Source: Casuarius casuarius
Taxonomy: Eukaryota > Chordata > Aves > Casuariiformes > Casuariidae
DNA length: 64,000 nucleotides
NCBI GenBank assembly: GCA_003342895.1
Contig: PTFA01000087.1
Coordinates: 1,016,708 to 1,080,707, forward strand
Reading direction: 5' to 3'
Shown piece by piece: positions 1 through 13,917 of this stretch. The translations under genes and the position numbers were made by a program. The notes beneath the pieces are model-generated. The model was given only the letters and a program-made list of their open reading frames with translations, ran no database searches and had not been told where the DNA came from. Positions within the stretch are counted from its first letter, which is position 1, and every line of letters starts with the position of its first letter.

Positions 1-485
1 TCTCTGTTCTAAGAAGTCTATTTTATTCAGATAATCATTTACTGATTGTTATATATACCAAACTGCTGGCTTTGTTTTAGATTTTCAACATTACCTTTCA
101 TAGTCTATATGTAAATACCAACTACTTCTAGCATCTTTGCAGACAGTGTTCTTCATGGCTGGCTTCTTATATTAGCTGTTTGAAGTGTCTTTCTTCAGAA
201 TGCCAAGTATTTGAGGAAAAAGTCTCTTTTTTCCACTATAGTTTGAGGGCTGTGATCTGCTTCTGGAGGGACTTCATGGTGGTGGTCATGGTTGTACTTC
301 TTTGGGCCGTGTCCTTTGGCTGTAGATGGCCATGCTCTGAAAAGTGGGTGGCGGATACAGATCCCTCTGTCCCAGTCCATTCACCTCAACTCTCTCCGTA
401 GTTTAGCGATCCTGGCATCTCTTCATGTCCTAATGTAGGATCTGAATGTGTATGTTTACTTGGTTCTGTCCTGTCCATCTCCACT
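1..485. other. Unannotated DNA upstream of CR1
   Basis: This is AT-rich sequence at the window edge. I see no coding potential: the 73-residue frame at 180-401 starts at TTG and has no recognisable domain. There is no repeat I can name. The CR1 insertion begins close to 485-511. Confidence 0.6.
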
Positions 486-489
486 TCCA

Positions 490-2476
490 TCTCTCTTGGG
501 CAGTGGCAGGAGACCTGAATGGATGAACAAGGAGCTCCTAGCAAAACTCAGAAAGGAAGTATAAAGAAGGTGGAGGCAGGGACAGGTAACCTGGGAGGAA
601 TATAGGGACATTGTCTGAGCATGCAGGGACAGAGCTGGGGAGGCCAAAGCCCGTCTGGAGTTTGATCTGATGAGGGATGTCAAGGACAACAAGAAGGACT
701 TTTATGAGTACATCGGCAGCAAAAGGAAGACTAGGGGAAATGTGGGCCAGCTGCTGAATGGGGCAGGGGCCCTGGTGACAAAGGACATGGAAAAGGCATA
801 GATACTGAATGCCTTCTTCACCTCAGGCTTTACTGGTAAGACTGGCCCTCAGGAATCACAGGCCCTGGAGTCCAGGGAGAAAGTCTGGCGAAAGGAAGAC
901 TTTCCCTTGGTGGAGGAGGATCAGGTTAGGGAGCNCTTAAGCAAACTGGACAGACACAAGTCCATGGGCCCTAATGGGATGCACCCACGAGTGCTGAGGG
1001 AGCTGGCTGATGTCATTGCAAGTCATCTTTGAAAGGTCATGGTGATCAGGAGAGTTGCCTGAGGACTGGAAGAAAGCAAATGCCACTCCAGTCTTCAAAA
1101 AGAGCAAGAAGGAAGACCCAGGGAACTACAGGCCAGTCAGCCTCACCTTGATCCCTGGAAAGGCAATGGAGCAAACCCTCCTGGAAACCATTTCCAGGCA
1201 CAGGAAGGACAAGAAGGCAACTGGGAATAGTCAGATGGATTCACAAAGGGGAAATCATGCTTAACCAACCTGATTGATAGCCTTCTGTGGTGGAATGACT
1301 GGCTGGGTNGGTGGTGGAAGAGCGGTGGATGTTGTCTACCTTGACTTCACTAAGGCTTTTGACATTGTCTCCCATGACATCCTCATAGACAGGCTGATGA
1401 AGTACAGGCTAGATACACAGCAAACAGTGAGGTGTACTGAAAACTGGCTGAACAGCTGAGCACAGAGGGTTGTGACCAGTGGCACAAAGTCTAGCTGGAG
1501 GCCAGTAACTAGCTGTGTACCCCGGGGGTCAATACTTGGTGCAATTCTATTCAAGTTCTTCATCAGTGATCTGGATGATGGGACTAAGTGCACCCTCAGC
1601 AAGTTTGCAAATGTTACACAACTGGGAGGAGTGTCTGATACACCAGAGGGCTGTGCTGCCATTCAGAGGGACCTTGACCAGCTGGAGAGATGGGTAGAGA
1701 GGAAGTTCAATAAAGGGAAGTGCAGAGTCCTGCACCTAGGGAGGAATAGCCCCAGGCATCANTACATGCTGGGGACCAGCCTGCAGGAAAGCAGCTGTGC
1801 TGAGAAGGACCTGGGGGTCCATCTGGGCAACAAGTTGACCATGAGCCAGCAATGTGCCCTCGTGGTAAAGAAGGCCAACAGCCTCCTGGGCTGCATTAGG
1901 AAGAGCATTGCCAGCAGGTCGAGGAAGGTGATTCTTCCCCTCTGCTTAGCCCTGATGAGGCCACATCTAGAGTGTTGCGCCCAGTGCTGGGCTCCCCTGT
2001 ACAAGAGAGATACAGACATACTGGATTGAATCCAGTGAAGGGCCACAAAGATGATTAAGGGACTGGAGCATCCATTATATGAGACGAGGCTGAGAGAGCT
2101 GGGTTTGTTTAGCCTGAAGAAGAGAAGGCTTAGAGGGAACCTTATCAATGTGTATAAATACCTGATGGGAGGGTATAAAGAAGACAGAGGCAGATCCTTC
2201 TCAGTGGTGCCCAGTGACAGGATGAGAGGCAATGGGCACAAACTGAAACACAGGAAGTTCCATCCAAATACAAGAAAAAACTTTTACTGTGAGGGTGGTT
2301 GAACACTGGAACAGATTGCCCCGAGAGGCTGTGTAGTCTCCAGCCTTGGAGATACTCAAAAGCCATCTGGACATGGTCCTGATGACTTGCTCTAGGTGAC
2401 CCAGGTTGAGCAGTGGGGTTGGACTAGGTGATCTTTAAAGGTCCCTTCCAAATTCGGCCATTCTGTGATTCTGCGA
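490..2476 (+). mobile_element. CR1 LINE retrotransposon, 5'-truncated
   Basis: This is a non-LTR retrotransposon of the CR1 clade, the main LINE of birds and other sauropsids. Translation from about 511 gives the CR1 linker downstream of the endonuclease (PEWMNKELLAKLRKEV), then the reverse transcriptase (PEDWKKANATPVFKKS, GNYRPVSL, VVYLDFTKAFD), the C-terminal domain, and a short 3' UTR. The 3' end carries the CR1 tail ATTCTGTGATTCTGCGA at about 2460-2476. ORF1 and the endonuclease domain are absent, so the copy is 5'-truncated, as is usual for CR1. Several stop codons and one frame change make it non-functional. The 5' boundary is approximate to within about 30 bases. Assignment to CR1 is near certain; the subfamily was not determined. 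Confidence 0.95.
511..2330 (+). pseudogene. Broken CR1 ORF2 (reverse transcriptase) remnant
   Basis: This is the decayed polyprotein of the CR1 copy, which would normally nick target DNA and reverse-transcribe the element RNA. From 511 to about 1031 the reading frame starts at 511; after a stop near 1031 the frame changes, and from 1055 to 2302 one frame carries the reverse transcriptase and C-terminal region, broken by in-frame stops near 1262, 1457 and 2027. Fingers motif GNYRPVSL and palm motif A (YLDFTKAFD, first catalytic Asp kept) are visible, followed by [12 protein letters not shown]. The catalytic FADDT box reads FANVT at about 1600-1620, so both Asp residues are lost. Downstream are the usual blocks [10 protein letters not shown] and EKDLGV. 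The endonuclease domain is missing. The protein cannot be active. Confidence 0.92.
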
Positions 2477-5400
2477 AAAGCATGATTTGGTTGAAGAATG
2501 GGGAGAGAAGATGAATATGAATTAGCACATACTGTGGTAATAGTACCTTTCTCTTCTGGGAGGAGGACCTGAAGGCAGACTGCACTCCCCTTCCTCTTCC
2601 CTGCTCCTCTTCAGAGAACTCGTGCTTTCAACACAAGTAGTAAGTCATGGCTGTCCAAATCAGGCAGTTTCCTGCAAGGCATCTACCTAGAAGGATCCCT
2701 GTTACCCCTCATATCGTCGCTGCAGTGTTGTGAAATTTCTGCATACAACTTGTCGTCACTCTGGGCTTTTTTCCCTTTATGAGGCATTGCTTATTTCTAA
2801 AATCATTAACGTAAAATAGTGAATTAATTTGGCATATTCCATAATAGCCCAAGGATCCAACAAATAGTCACAATATTGCATTGTCAGGCACATCACTATG
2901 GTCAGTGTACTTGCGTGGCTGGGTGATGGCTTTAGGGGAGTGCTTTTTTTTAATCTTTGTTTGTTTGTTTGTTTTGTTATGCTGACTTTATAAGTCAATC
3001 TTTTGCTCTTTCTCAATTCAAAAGTCCTACTGTTTGCCCTCCTGAAGAATGGGGAGAAATTTGACATCTAAAATATTTATGGGATGGGAAAACGTTCATG
3101 CGGAATTTAGTAAGAAATGTGTTTTGATTCTTATGCTAGCAAGTAAAAGTCGTTTGAATACTACTTTGCTAAGTTCTCGGCTTGTTTGTCTCTCTTAGCA
3201 AGGAGACACCATTGCAAATTTCCATTATAGAGGAGAGATGACAGAAAATCTGACACACTATCATTATGTAAAAGAATACTAACTCACGCCTTGTTACTGG
3301 CAATTACTGTATTTCGAACAGTAACCTTTTCCTTACNGTTAGTGATGATTAAGCCAGATACAAAATATGAGGGAATTTATATCAGGTATTCTCATAAAAT
3401 GTGCTTTATCATCCTTCTTAAAAACATCATTGACTAATTGGATCTTCCTACTGCTGTGAACTCATTTAACACGAGCCAGAAAGTCTTATACTATGCCTTC
3501 GCTCAGTTTGCAGCCATTGCATTTGTGTTCTTTTTTTTGAATAAGTGTGAGCCATACTATGAACAGACTTGATCTGAATTAAAAAAAAATTCTTATAAAA
3601 CTGTGGATTATATCCTCTGCTGTAGAGATACAGAGGGCTTTTTTGCAATGAAGTGCAAAAATGTGAAAGAACTACTGGACTTGGGGAAGCTGTGGACAGC
3701 CCACACAGCATGATTAGCAGAAAATCCTGCTCCTTTGGGCTTGTGTTGGGAAAGTGGCAATTAAAATAAGGTTGGCTGCAAAATCTGTCACCTTTTACTC
3801 CGTCCGTCACCCACAGCAATGAGGCCGCTTTTCCTTCATAGTGGATATGATGCAATTCCCTTCCCTCTCCCCAAGAAAGGCGAGAGATTTTTCTTCTAGC
3901 TGAGCTAGTTGAAGATTCGTTCCGGTGTATATAATTAATGAGTGGCAGCAATGACACAAATGATAAACTTCAGAGTTCTTTGGGGGAAAAAAAGCGTTTT
4001 TGAAAAATAACTTTGAAAGAAATGTTAAAATGAGAACACTAAGGGGATCAGCATTTAAGGGTGCTACATTTAATGTCTGAATTACTTGAAACTGCAATTT
4101 GCTTTTGTTGGAATCAAGCTTTCCAAGAAAATGGTACTCAAAGCTCTTGTACAAGATTTTTTTTAAGTCCCAGTGATTCAAATACATTAAAAAAGTCTCA
4201 AAACATTATGATTTGTTCTCATCTTCTATTTTATTGTTCAAAATCCAAGATAATAAAGCCCTCATTTCACATCTAGAAATACTTGAAATAATATGCTCTT
4301 CAGGGGGGAAACAGACTGAACAGCAGTTCAGCTATTATTTTCACTAAACCAAATAATAAGCTTTAATAAAAAGCCTCTTCTTAGCAGTATTGTCCATTAT
4401 TAACATGACTACACTGGTTCTCTAGTATTTTTATTTCTAAAAGACTCTTGATGCTGCTTTTTCCTCAGGAGAGTGCTACCCTATACATTATATAGCTTAT
4501 GTATATGGCTGACTGACCAACCAATTGTGCCTGTCTGCCAAAAGCTGGATTTTCTATGTTCAGCTGCTTTTTGCGACACAATAAGGAAGAAGTCTTGGGC
4601 ATCTGATACACCTTCGTCACCTTAGTCAGTTTGGTCAGTCATCCCTGTTTAAAGTGCACAGTAACTTTTCCGACCTTGCTGAAGATACTGTGTACAAGGC
4701 ACTTGAAATGGCACATGCTTTCAATTTTCTATGTATTTGTGAANATTAAAAGAGATTTTAATACTAAAACAAAGGGGCCACTACTGCTGGGGTGGTGTTG
4801 CTTGTATATAGCCATAACTGAAATATTTTATACTGAATATTTTGAAGGCAAAAACTTTTGTTTTGGTTAATGTTACTGTCTCTATGCATCCCTGTAATGA
4901 AGAGACTCAACATTTAGTGTATTAAAGAGTAGAGCTCTGTGATTCTCTTCCTCGCTGGGTTCAGCATCCTGCAGATCAGAAAACTTCCAAAGTTTGTGCT
5001 CAAGTACCCAGATAGTTTCTTCAAACCAAAATATTTGATCTTTACAGCTGGAACAGATCCAACCACAAGAGAGAGGCTTTTTAACACGGTGAAAGAGCTA
5101 CAAGCCTGTCTTTCTTACCCCAAGGCCTTTGCCTTGTGGTACCAAGTCACAGAAGTTTTGCTTCTTCAGATCCTGTGGTAGAATCAATGCACTTTATTCT
5201 CTACAGAATTTATTTAGGGAGATTATTTTAGTNTTTTTTTTCTTTTTTTTTAATTATTACTGTTCTTTTGGATTACTTTGCTCCCAGACTGGCAAAAACA
5301 GTTGTGTTAACACTGCTTGTTGTCTGTCTGAGGCTGAAGATTATTACATGTTAGCTAACTGTCAGCACTCAATCCTATTTCAGTAGTTACTACTTTCTCC

Positions 5401-5563
5401 CTAGTAATTGTTTTAAGCTAGATATTTATCCAGAGCTGGCTTAGACTNCAGTTTTGAAACTATTGAATAGACATTAACCTCTAAAGCAAGTGAAGATGGT
5501 GTTGGGAGGAATAAACAAGAGTTAGAACAGGAGTGGATCGTAACCAAGTGGATGGTTAATCAG

Positions 5564-5607
5564 AGCTACCATTTGCAGCTACCATTTGCTACCAGAGCTA
5601 CCATTTG
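5564..5607. repeat. Local triplication of a 12-bp word
   Basis: The word AGCTACCATTTG occurs exactly three times, at 5564-5575, 5577-5588 and 5596-5607, with spacings of 13 and 19 bases. The second gap contains a further partial copy (CTACCAG). This looks like replication slippage or a small duplication series and has no visible functional signal. Confidence 0.9.
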
Positions 5608-8600
5608 AAGAGAAGTGTATTTAGTTATATGTTGAAAGCAGCATTTTCTCTCATAGGTGCAAAGGTCTTCTAGTGATCCTCCACCCTGTTTACTAGAAGG
5701 TTGATTATTTGGAGCCAGTGAATAGTATAAGTCAACTTTCTAGCCAGCCTGTCATTAATTAAACCGACATATGAATATATTAAACATTCTGATTACCTGG
5801 TATAATACAGTATCACAATAACTGATATTAAAAAATTAACTTCCTATCCTTTGCAGCTTATACAGACTTCAAGGTTTCTGACTAATATGGTTCTTACTCT
5901 ATTACATGTAGCTGAGTGCCAGTAAAAAAGAACTACTCAAAAGTTTCATTATGTTTTGATAACCATCCTGTCTAAAGGCAAGGTGTTTCTCCTGGAATAT
6001 TATTTATGACATTTTTTCCCTTAAGGAAATATCCCATAATAAATTGCTGAAAATGTTATATTTTTGCATCAAATATGAACATATCAAAGTCACTAGCATT
6101 GTGTCTCATCAGTCCACAAGTAGGTTTGAAAGCCACAGGGATTTTTTGTGTAGNGGGTGTTTTCTGCCAATGCAAATTTCACCAAGAGATGTCCAAATGC
6201 AGGAAAAATTTCCTTGGTTGCTAGTTGTTGGNTTTTTTTAGTATGGCGTATTTTACCACCACGGAGCTACATGATTGGAAGAAAAACTTTTTCTTTCTTT
6301 TCTCACATAGTGACAAATCTAGTGTATTAAGGAAAATGGATTCAGGACTTAGGTCTGAAGTCAGGAACACAAGAAGTGATTGCATTTCTTCAGCCATCAT
6401 CTTAAAGGCCAAAATGGTAAGTGGAAAGACTAGGGCTTATATCGTAGTAGCTAACTATATTGTGGCTATTCCTGCATGCTTTTGGTGGTTAGCTTAAGAA
6501 GCATCTTTCCAATATACAAGGTGTTATATGGGATCCTAGCCATTTCATCATCTGAAATTCTGGTGGTCATATTTCTATCGGGAAATATGTTATCAGAAGG
6601 CCATCTATGTACCTATAAAGAGATTAAGCAAAAATATAATCATGACAAAAGAAAAAGGATTAAAGTCTCCTTTCTTTCTATTTGTCCTGTACAGAAGGGT
6701 TAAAGCCAGGATTTTCAAGTTAGGATTGCCAGTCCTAACTTTAAGGGTAGAAGCCTAAACATATTAGGGAGGGAATGCATCTTTAGGCATTTTTTTGGGT
6801 GCCCCTTTAATACAAAGTATCCACAGCATAGCTCACAGTTGAATGCTTTGCTGGTATAGTAAAATGTATAAATTTATGGGTTACCTTCCATTGTTTCTTC
6901 ACTGAGGAATGTTATTTTCCACTCTCTGGAAGACAAGTACATTCATTTTAGAAAGCCCAGTCCTTCACTTCAGATTCCTCAATATCAGCATGCTACAGCT
7001 GCCCTTATAAAACAGGATTTCACATCAAACATGACAGGAATTTCCCATGTAAACTTTTAATTTCATTAATTAACCAGCAAAAGCAAATCCACTGGTTGAA
7101 GAAGACACCAGCACAGCTTCTGCTATGCTGAACAGCCTTCTTCTGCAATAACTTTTCCCACAATTGCTCTTGGAACAGTTGTAAAGAATGATTTATGTTT
7201 CCCATTACTATAATTAATTTTTTTCTATTACTTATCATTATTCTACAATACTGCGTAATAATAATCATGTTACTTCATTACGCTGCCCAAAATTATGATA
7301 TATCTAAGGAAGAATGAGTACAAAAATTGGCATTTATTTTCTTTGTAGAAGTGCATAAGATACATAACTGAGCAACTCAGTTCTGTGCTCTTAGCACTTA
7401 GGTGGAAGTATTTGCTATAATCATTTTTGGAATGAGTACATCACATGGCAACTCCTATACCATAGNTTAAAGTACGTGGGCTAATCTCTAAAACACTTCC
7501 AAAACATCTCCTTCAAGAAATAACCTAGCAATGCATGAAGGAGACTCTTTTCATCCTTTCAGTGGGATGGAGGAAAGGAAGGTTATATTCTTGGGATGAC
7601 GTTATAGCTAAAATGTGCTGTCCCAGACACCACGGGTCTCTGATTCCCAGTAAGGTATTTATCTTATGTGGTGATGTCTGCTGTGATACAGTGAGGTGCA
7701 TGCTATGTATTTCTTCTAGGACAGATCTTTAGGGCCTGCAGAACAGGCAGTGGCATATCAGCCTTTCACACTGGAGACTCCTTTCAAACTTCATTATGAA
7801 AATTTTTGCTTCTCTCCCTGTCTGAGGGACAGGTGACAATCTTCAGGCATGCATGCCTACACTACAAGAGTAGTGGTAGGGTTTTGCCCTCTTTCTTTCT
7901 CTGCAAGGCCTTGGAGTGAGATGGTGTCTTTCCCCATATTACAGTCACATCTTTTACACTAGCCCCATTTTATTGTATCTTTAAAGGGAAAATCAGAGGG
8001 ATTACATAACAAAATGACAGATGGTAACACTTCAAGAAATGCAGTGACAACTCACACAGTTAGGTGCTTCTGGATTAGGGTGAATCATCCATGTGCGAAT
8101 TAAAAATCAGAAGTAACTGCAAATGGCAGCAACAACTTTTCCAGAGCCTAGCACAGGTAGATTTTCTTTGACGCCCTTGTGGCAGCAGGTGTGCCTGGGA
8201 GGAATTCCCACTCACAGTATTTAAAATATAATTAATTTGTATTATGATGGAATTACTGGGTGGGCAGTGTGTGGAGGGGGGAAGAGGGGACACATATTAT
8301 TAATACCCTTAAGATGAAAGCATTTAATTTGCCTCTTTTCTTTTAGCATTCACTATTCTAGAATAATGGAAACGATCAAAAGAGGATTAGGTACTAGATT
8401 CTGTTGGACAGCCTGAATTCTCACCTTTTGGGGGCCATCCAAATTCTGTCATTCAGTCAGAAATGCTGTTATACCATGTGAACTTTATAAAGTGTCTCAA
8501 ACTGTGTACTGATGGAACATCCAATTTTCTTGAGACTAGAAATGTGGATATTATGCTGCTAATAGGCATCGTTAGTTGCAATGTTAAAGCTCTGAATTCA

Positions 8601-11600
8601 CTGAAATTTTAGATACAATTCTGATCATACCCAATACAAGCTTGCAAAGCCTATTAAAAATGTACTTGAGGTGCTGTGAAACCTACATACTTCATGGACA
8701 TAGCCAGAAGAGACTTGTATGTAGAGGTATGCCAAATAACTAGTTAGAGTATTCAGCTGAATACTGAAAAACTGGAAGTGGTCTTCTGCCAAAGACAATT
8801 TGGAAGCCAATAGATCAATAAATGGTGCTTAGGTAGGCTATTGTGTGTAGTCATTTGTTCCTTACAAATGTTGACAATATGGAACATTTTAATAATTAGC
8901 CAGTGTCGTAGCCTCTAGAAAAGAAAACATGTGGGCTGAGTTCATCCCTCGTGTAACCACAGTTAAATTTGCCTTTTGCAGTTATTTAAAACATCCTTTA
9001 GGGAACAGAAAATTGGGTCTGGCATTGCATTTGTTCAAAGTCTATGTATGAGTAAGCCTTTATTTCTATCTGTCCTCTAAAGCCTCATGAAAAGCTGGCA
9101 AAGAAAATCGGGGTTGTTGTTAAATACACGTTAAACCTATTTATATAAACTTCCCCCAATCCTTGTTTGTTTGTTTTTAATTTGAGTCCAAATTGCAAGA
9201 AGTTAGTTTCTAGATCTTTATTTCTTTCAGCAAATAATGATGTTACTAAAGTTATGCTGGGAAACATGCGTTTCAGTTTTATACAAGCAATTTTGCCTGC
9301 ATCTAAACTCATATTCACTAGAGCTTTGAAAAATACTCCTGCCAGGTCATTTACCTTTGTCTGTCAGCAGTTTGTTCAAAAATACTTAATGGTGTTTTTA
9401 CTTGTTTGTTGCTCAAAATTGTTTGACTCCTTTTTCAAATTCATGTCAGACCAAGGGTCACTTGAAAGTTGCTTGTTTCAGCTGCGTCCTTGGCTATGAT
9501 GTGCGTTAAGAAGCCCAAGTCAATGTTGCATCATTTTTGCTCTCTGAGGGTACTGTTGAAACTTTTATGGAGAAGTGGTAGAAAATGAAATTTCAAGAGA
9601 ACTACATGAATCCTGATTTCCACACATGTTCCTAAAATACCTGTGGTATTTTTCACAACTTGCTGGTAATAAACAAGAAACTAGTACAAGCACTCATGGA
9701 AGATGAAAGAAAAGCTGATTCTGAGTTTCCATCAAAACACGTATAAACCTGCATTCAATCCTAATCAATGTCAATTGTTGCTTGATAATTCTTGTCCATA
9801 TTTGATAAGAGCAGTGGGCCTTCAGTCTTTTGATTTCATTGATGCGCTGTATTTAAGTTCTAGTTCTCTTCAATCAGCTAAAAATATTATGAAGAATATG
9901 TTACAACAATGTTATAAGGAATTTTTTTCCCCTTACTGGGAGCTGAAAAAAAAGGAACATGAAGCTGAGCAAGTATATTCATTCTGAAAATCAGGAGTTT
10001 GATGTGGCCATTGCAGATTGGGAAGAATGAACATTCAAATTCCCAACAGTGAAATAGCTATTCATTTTGAGATCANCACAGCACCCAGTGAAGACAGTTG
10101 TATACTTTCCGTTAACTTTGGTATGCATTGAATTGAATCTTCTGAGCAACACATTTCTAAGTCTTAAGAGTGTTGGTCTAGCTGAAACTTCTTTCCTGTA
10201 AAGATTTCCTGTTGTCTTTAAAGTATACTATGGCTCTCTGGACTTGGGATTGTATTTGAAATACTACTGATGGTTTTGAGGAGTTTGCTTCTTTTTGTTT
10301 TTAATCTTGTTATATTTTAGTGTATTATTTTAGCCCTTGAAAACTCTTTTACTTAAAAAGTAAACTTTTGTTGTTGTTGTTGAGCATCTAGCTGTTAGAG
10401 TATTACTGTGTGCAGAAAGACAAGAGGTTGGTCTGAGTCACTGAAGGTATACTAAAATGATAATTTAAAGGCAAAATGCTCTAAGAGCTGAGATCAGTGA
10501 GGCCATATGTAATTGCATCTTGAGTTTACTGAACAGGGACATGTTTTATGTAATCACAGATAGTATGGTTTGGTCATATTCATTCTTTTGTTAACAGGTC
10601 TACTGGATAGAAATGAAAACCGACATCAATAGAAAAAATATTTTTCTAGAAAGCTTTCTGATGTTCAAATGCAGTGTCAAATGTTGATTGCTGTTGCATA
10701 CTTGATAAAACATTTGAAATGCGTATTATCACTGCACTGATCTGACAAAGCCACGCCCTTCAGCCTCATAAGACATTTTCTGCTACTAAAACAATTTATT
10801 TTGAGCACATTGTTAGAAATAATAAGCTGTTGTTTAACAGGCTTTGAATGAGCAAGCCTTCAGTTCTGACCCTCTCCAATTCTGATCGTCACCCTTGGGC
10901 CTTCTCCTTCAATGCACCAAAAATGACCTCCTTATCCATCAGTTTGATCATTCTATAGTATCTGATAAAAAACAAGTGGATTTGGGGGTGTATCTGTTTA
11001 AACAATTTCTGCCATAGTATAGTCAAATATCCTGGCCCGCTAGGGGCAAAGACATCAAAATCTTTAATTTGATGAGAATAGAAGTCAGGCTTCTGTCACT
11101 TTTGCTCCTCTTGCTTCCTTTGAGAAGTACAAACAGGGGTAGGAAAGAGCCGGTTGGGAGAATACCGGGGACAATATCTCTATAATTATACTGGTAGAAA
11201 GCACTCTTCTGACTGAAATATTTAGGCCAGTGTACAACTGGCCTATGTTAACATAACCTTTAAACATATGTTTAAACAGCGAGATAATAGAAAGTCAGGG
11301 CTAACTGCTATCACTCAGCAGCAACTGTAGTACGTAGGCAACAGCAGAGGATGAAGGACAGTTTTTGCCATCACTCGGTGTTTGTTCCTCGCACTAGGGA
11401 TTTCCCTTGCTAATAGAAGGAAAAGTGATTCCAAAATGGGGCTAACGGAGCTTTCTTCCCCTAAGGAGGATCAAGTGTCTAGGAATAGGAACTCAGAACT
11501 AAAACGGACAGAAAGGATCAAGATGCCAAGTGCTCTTCCTCTTATGAAATTTTAGTAAACAAAAATAAGCCATGGTTTGACAGGCCCTCAAGAATGGTTT

Positions 11601-11681
11601 AAAGAAAAGTACTGTGTTTTGCACTTTAATTTTTATGGTAGATTCAAATGACCTTATCAGGGCTGAGTTTCTTGCATGCAC

Positions 11682-11740
11682 ATAAATATACATAAATAGC
11701 TATATATGTATGTATATATGAATATGTGTGTGTTTGTTTG
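11682..11740. repeat. TA/TG-rich low-complexity tract
   Basis: The stretch runs from cataaatatacataaatagc through tatatatgtatgtatatatg to tgtgtgtttgtttg. It is an imperfect purine-pyrimidine alternating microsatellite. Confidence 0.8.
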
Positions 11741-13917
11741 CTGAGATTCATTTTTCAATTCCTTGTGGTTTACCAGACTGTAATGATGCAATGGCTCTCA
11801 AATAACTGCTGTGGGGTACCTTGTTTAAAAAAATAAAAAGCCAGTTTTTAAAAAGTGTTATCCAGCATACTGTAGGGACAATGAGACTCCATTGCATAAA
11901 TACTTGTTTCAGTAACTTTAGAAACTGGATTACTTACTGAATGGCATATAAATAGGATTCCTACTACTAGTCTTTCCTGAAAATCTGTGCCTGTCACTTT
12001 ATAACTAAAACCTGTACTTTCCAGTATGAAGACTGTACTAGCATCTTCAGAGCTGCAGGTAGTCTAACAAGACAATGAAACATAGAGGCATGAGGCTTGA
12101 CTATACACAGTGTGTGCTTTGCTCCCTATGTAAAGGGGCTAGCAATGTGTACAGTAATTGCAGCTATTGCATGTTGGATGAATTGATAGAACAAAATGTA
12201 AAAGACTAGGCCACGTAAAACACAAGTCTGTGTGTTTANGCTCCACCATTAAATATGTAGCATGTGCTCAAATATTGTGAAATGTCTTTGAAGTCTGTAA
12301 TTATTTTCCATCCTTTTTTTTCAGATGCTGACTCTTCTGATAGGATTAGGTTAAACAACTCAGTATTGAGTCCCTGACTCTTGAAATATCTTGGTATACT
12401 TTCTCCCCTTGCCAAGTACTATGTATTTGCATCTCTCATTCTGTGGCATTGAGAAGGGCTTCTCCTAAAAAGAGACTGGATGTCTATTAAAAGAAAAAAG
12501 TCACTGTTGTGTAGAAACAACAAAACCAATTTCTGAGAATTAAAAAGCATATCAAAAATATGTAGCTCTTGCCTTAAATTGTTCAGTGTGGTCTTGTATT
12601 CTTCAGAGCAGTTCAGAAGGGAGCTATTTCCTCCTTGTTTTCTAAGTCTGAGCCCCTAAAGATTTGGTAATGGATGAGAATAAAAACATTTTGATGATAA
12701 GAGGTTTACAGTGGGATCATTGTCAGATTTTTACCTGGAGGGCTCTACTGGGGGCCATTGTGATGCTTGTTTCCTTTCTGCTAACAAGTAGATCCTGTTT
12801 CTTACTGAGGTATAGTGAGAGATCAGTATAGCTACCCAAGAGCTAGCAGTGGCTCATCTTTCTTGTCAGCCTCCCTGTACTCTGTGTGACAAAGCGAGAG
12901 GCTTTGGAAAAACCAGACTCATTCAATGTAATTGAACTAAATGGATAATAGGACACTTATTAGAGCATTAAACAGAAGAATACTCTTTGCAGGCTTTTGC
13001 AAAGACTACAGTTCTTTGTCATTTTATAATAGGCATTCACTTAGGAGTCTATTCTTTTTTGTGTGCATTGGGATTTTAAAGATGTCTAACTCCCATCAAT
13101 ATTAATGGAAGTTGTGCAAGTAAACCCTGGGAATTCAGAAAAATAAAAGCTTAGACCTTTGGGTTTCTAGGAAAAATGCAACCAAAAGCCTAGAATAACT
13201 CACAAACTCTAATTGTTTGTTTCTATTTTGGGGACTATCTTAGAGGCAAAAAGCAGCTCAAATTCTAAATAGAACCCAGCCAGGTAAGAACAAGTTCTAC
13301 AGTCCTACCTTAGTAGTGGCTTGCCCTTCAGACAACCTAAGTTCATCCAGTTATGTCAGCTTTTTTTGGAGTAAGGTAGAACTTAAAATAAAGCAGGCTA
13401 GCTCAGTGTGATCCTTCTCAGTCCGATTGGACCACTGTCCTTTACATTTCTCATACAGGGTATCAGTTTGTTCTGTTGGCATCAGTCAGAAGAATACTAT
13501 TTGACATGAGGAATCAGGTGTGCATTTTTATTTAATGTTATGATTTGGAAATACTGGTAATGCTGGTAATCTCAACTTTCCAGTTCACCTCTGTATAGAT
13601 CCAGTAATACTCAGATTATAGTTTATTGGTGCCTTTTATCTTCAAAATGCTTTGCAAATATTAAACCAGATTCTCATGTCATTTACATCAATGCATCAAC
13701 ATAACCCAGAACTTGTTATGAAACTGTTAGTGTTCACAACGCTTGAATATTAGGTTAAAAACAGGGAAAGGTGAATATTTGAATTGAAAAGGTGAATACA
13801 TAAGAATTTATCTTATGCAGAAACTATTTCATCTGGTTGCTGTACTGCTGTTAATGTGGAAACTTGTTTGACCAGATTAATGTTGCAATAAAACAACTTC
13901 CTATGTTTTTCACAGTG

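Larger units (their letters stand above)
2477..13917. other. Non-coding stretch with simple repeats, no gene seen
   Basis: About 11.4 kb without a supportable gene. Frames of 60-163 residues occur on both strands but overlap each other, lack domain motifs and often begin at non-ATG codons. Landmarks are a T-rich (GTTT)n stretch near 2946-2976, a local triplication at 5564-5607, a (GTTT)n run near 9164-9178, a (TTG)n run near 10366-10382 and a TA/TG-rich tract at 11682-11740. A stretch near 6700-6800 containing 'taggcat' and 'gggtgcc' words may be a worn ancient repeat but is too weak to assign. Isolated N bases are at about 3338, 4744, 5233, 5448, 6154, 6232, 7466, 10076 and 12239. Confidence 0.6.

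Noticed and set aside
4939..5181. 80-residue plus-strand frame with some charged and hydrophobic balance
   Set aside because: No motif recognised and no conserved-looking splice sites; overlapped by another frame.
9703..9987. 94-residue ATG frame
   Set aside because: No recognisable motif, AT-driven composition, no exon-like boundaries.
12693..12840. Possible C/D box snoRNA (TGATGAT followed later by CTGA)
   Set aside because: No terminal stem and spacing longer than usual; chance words.
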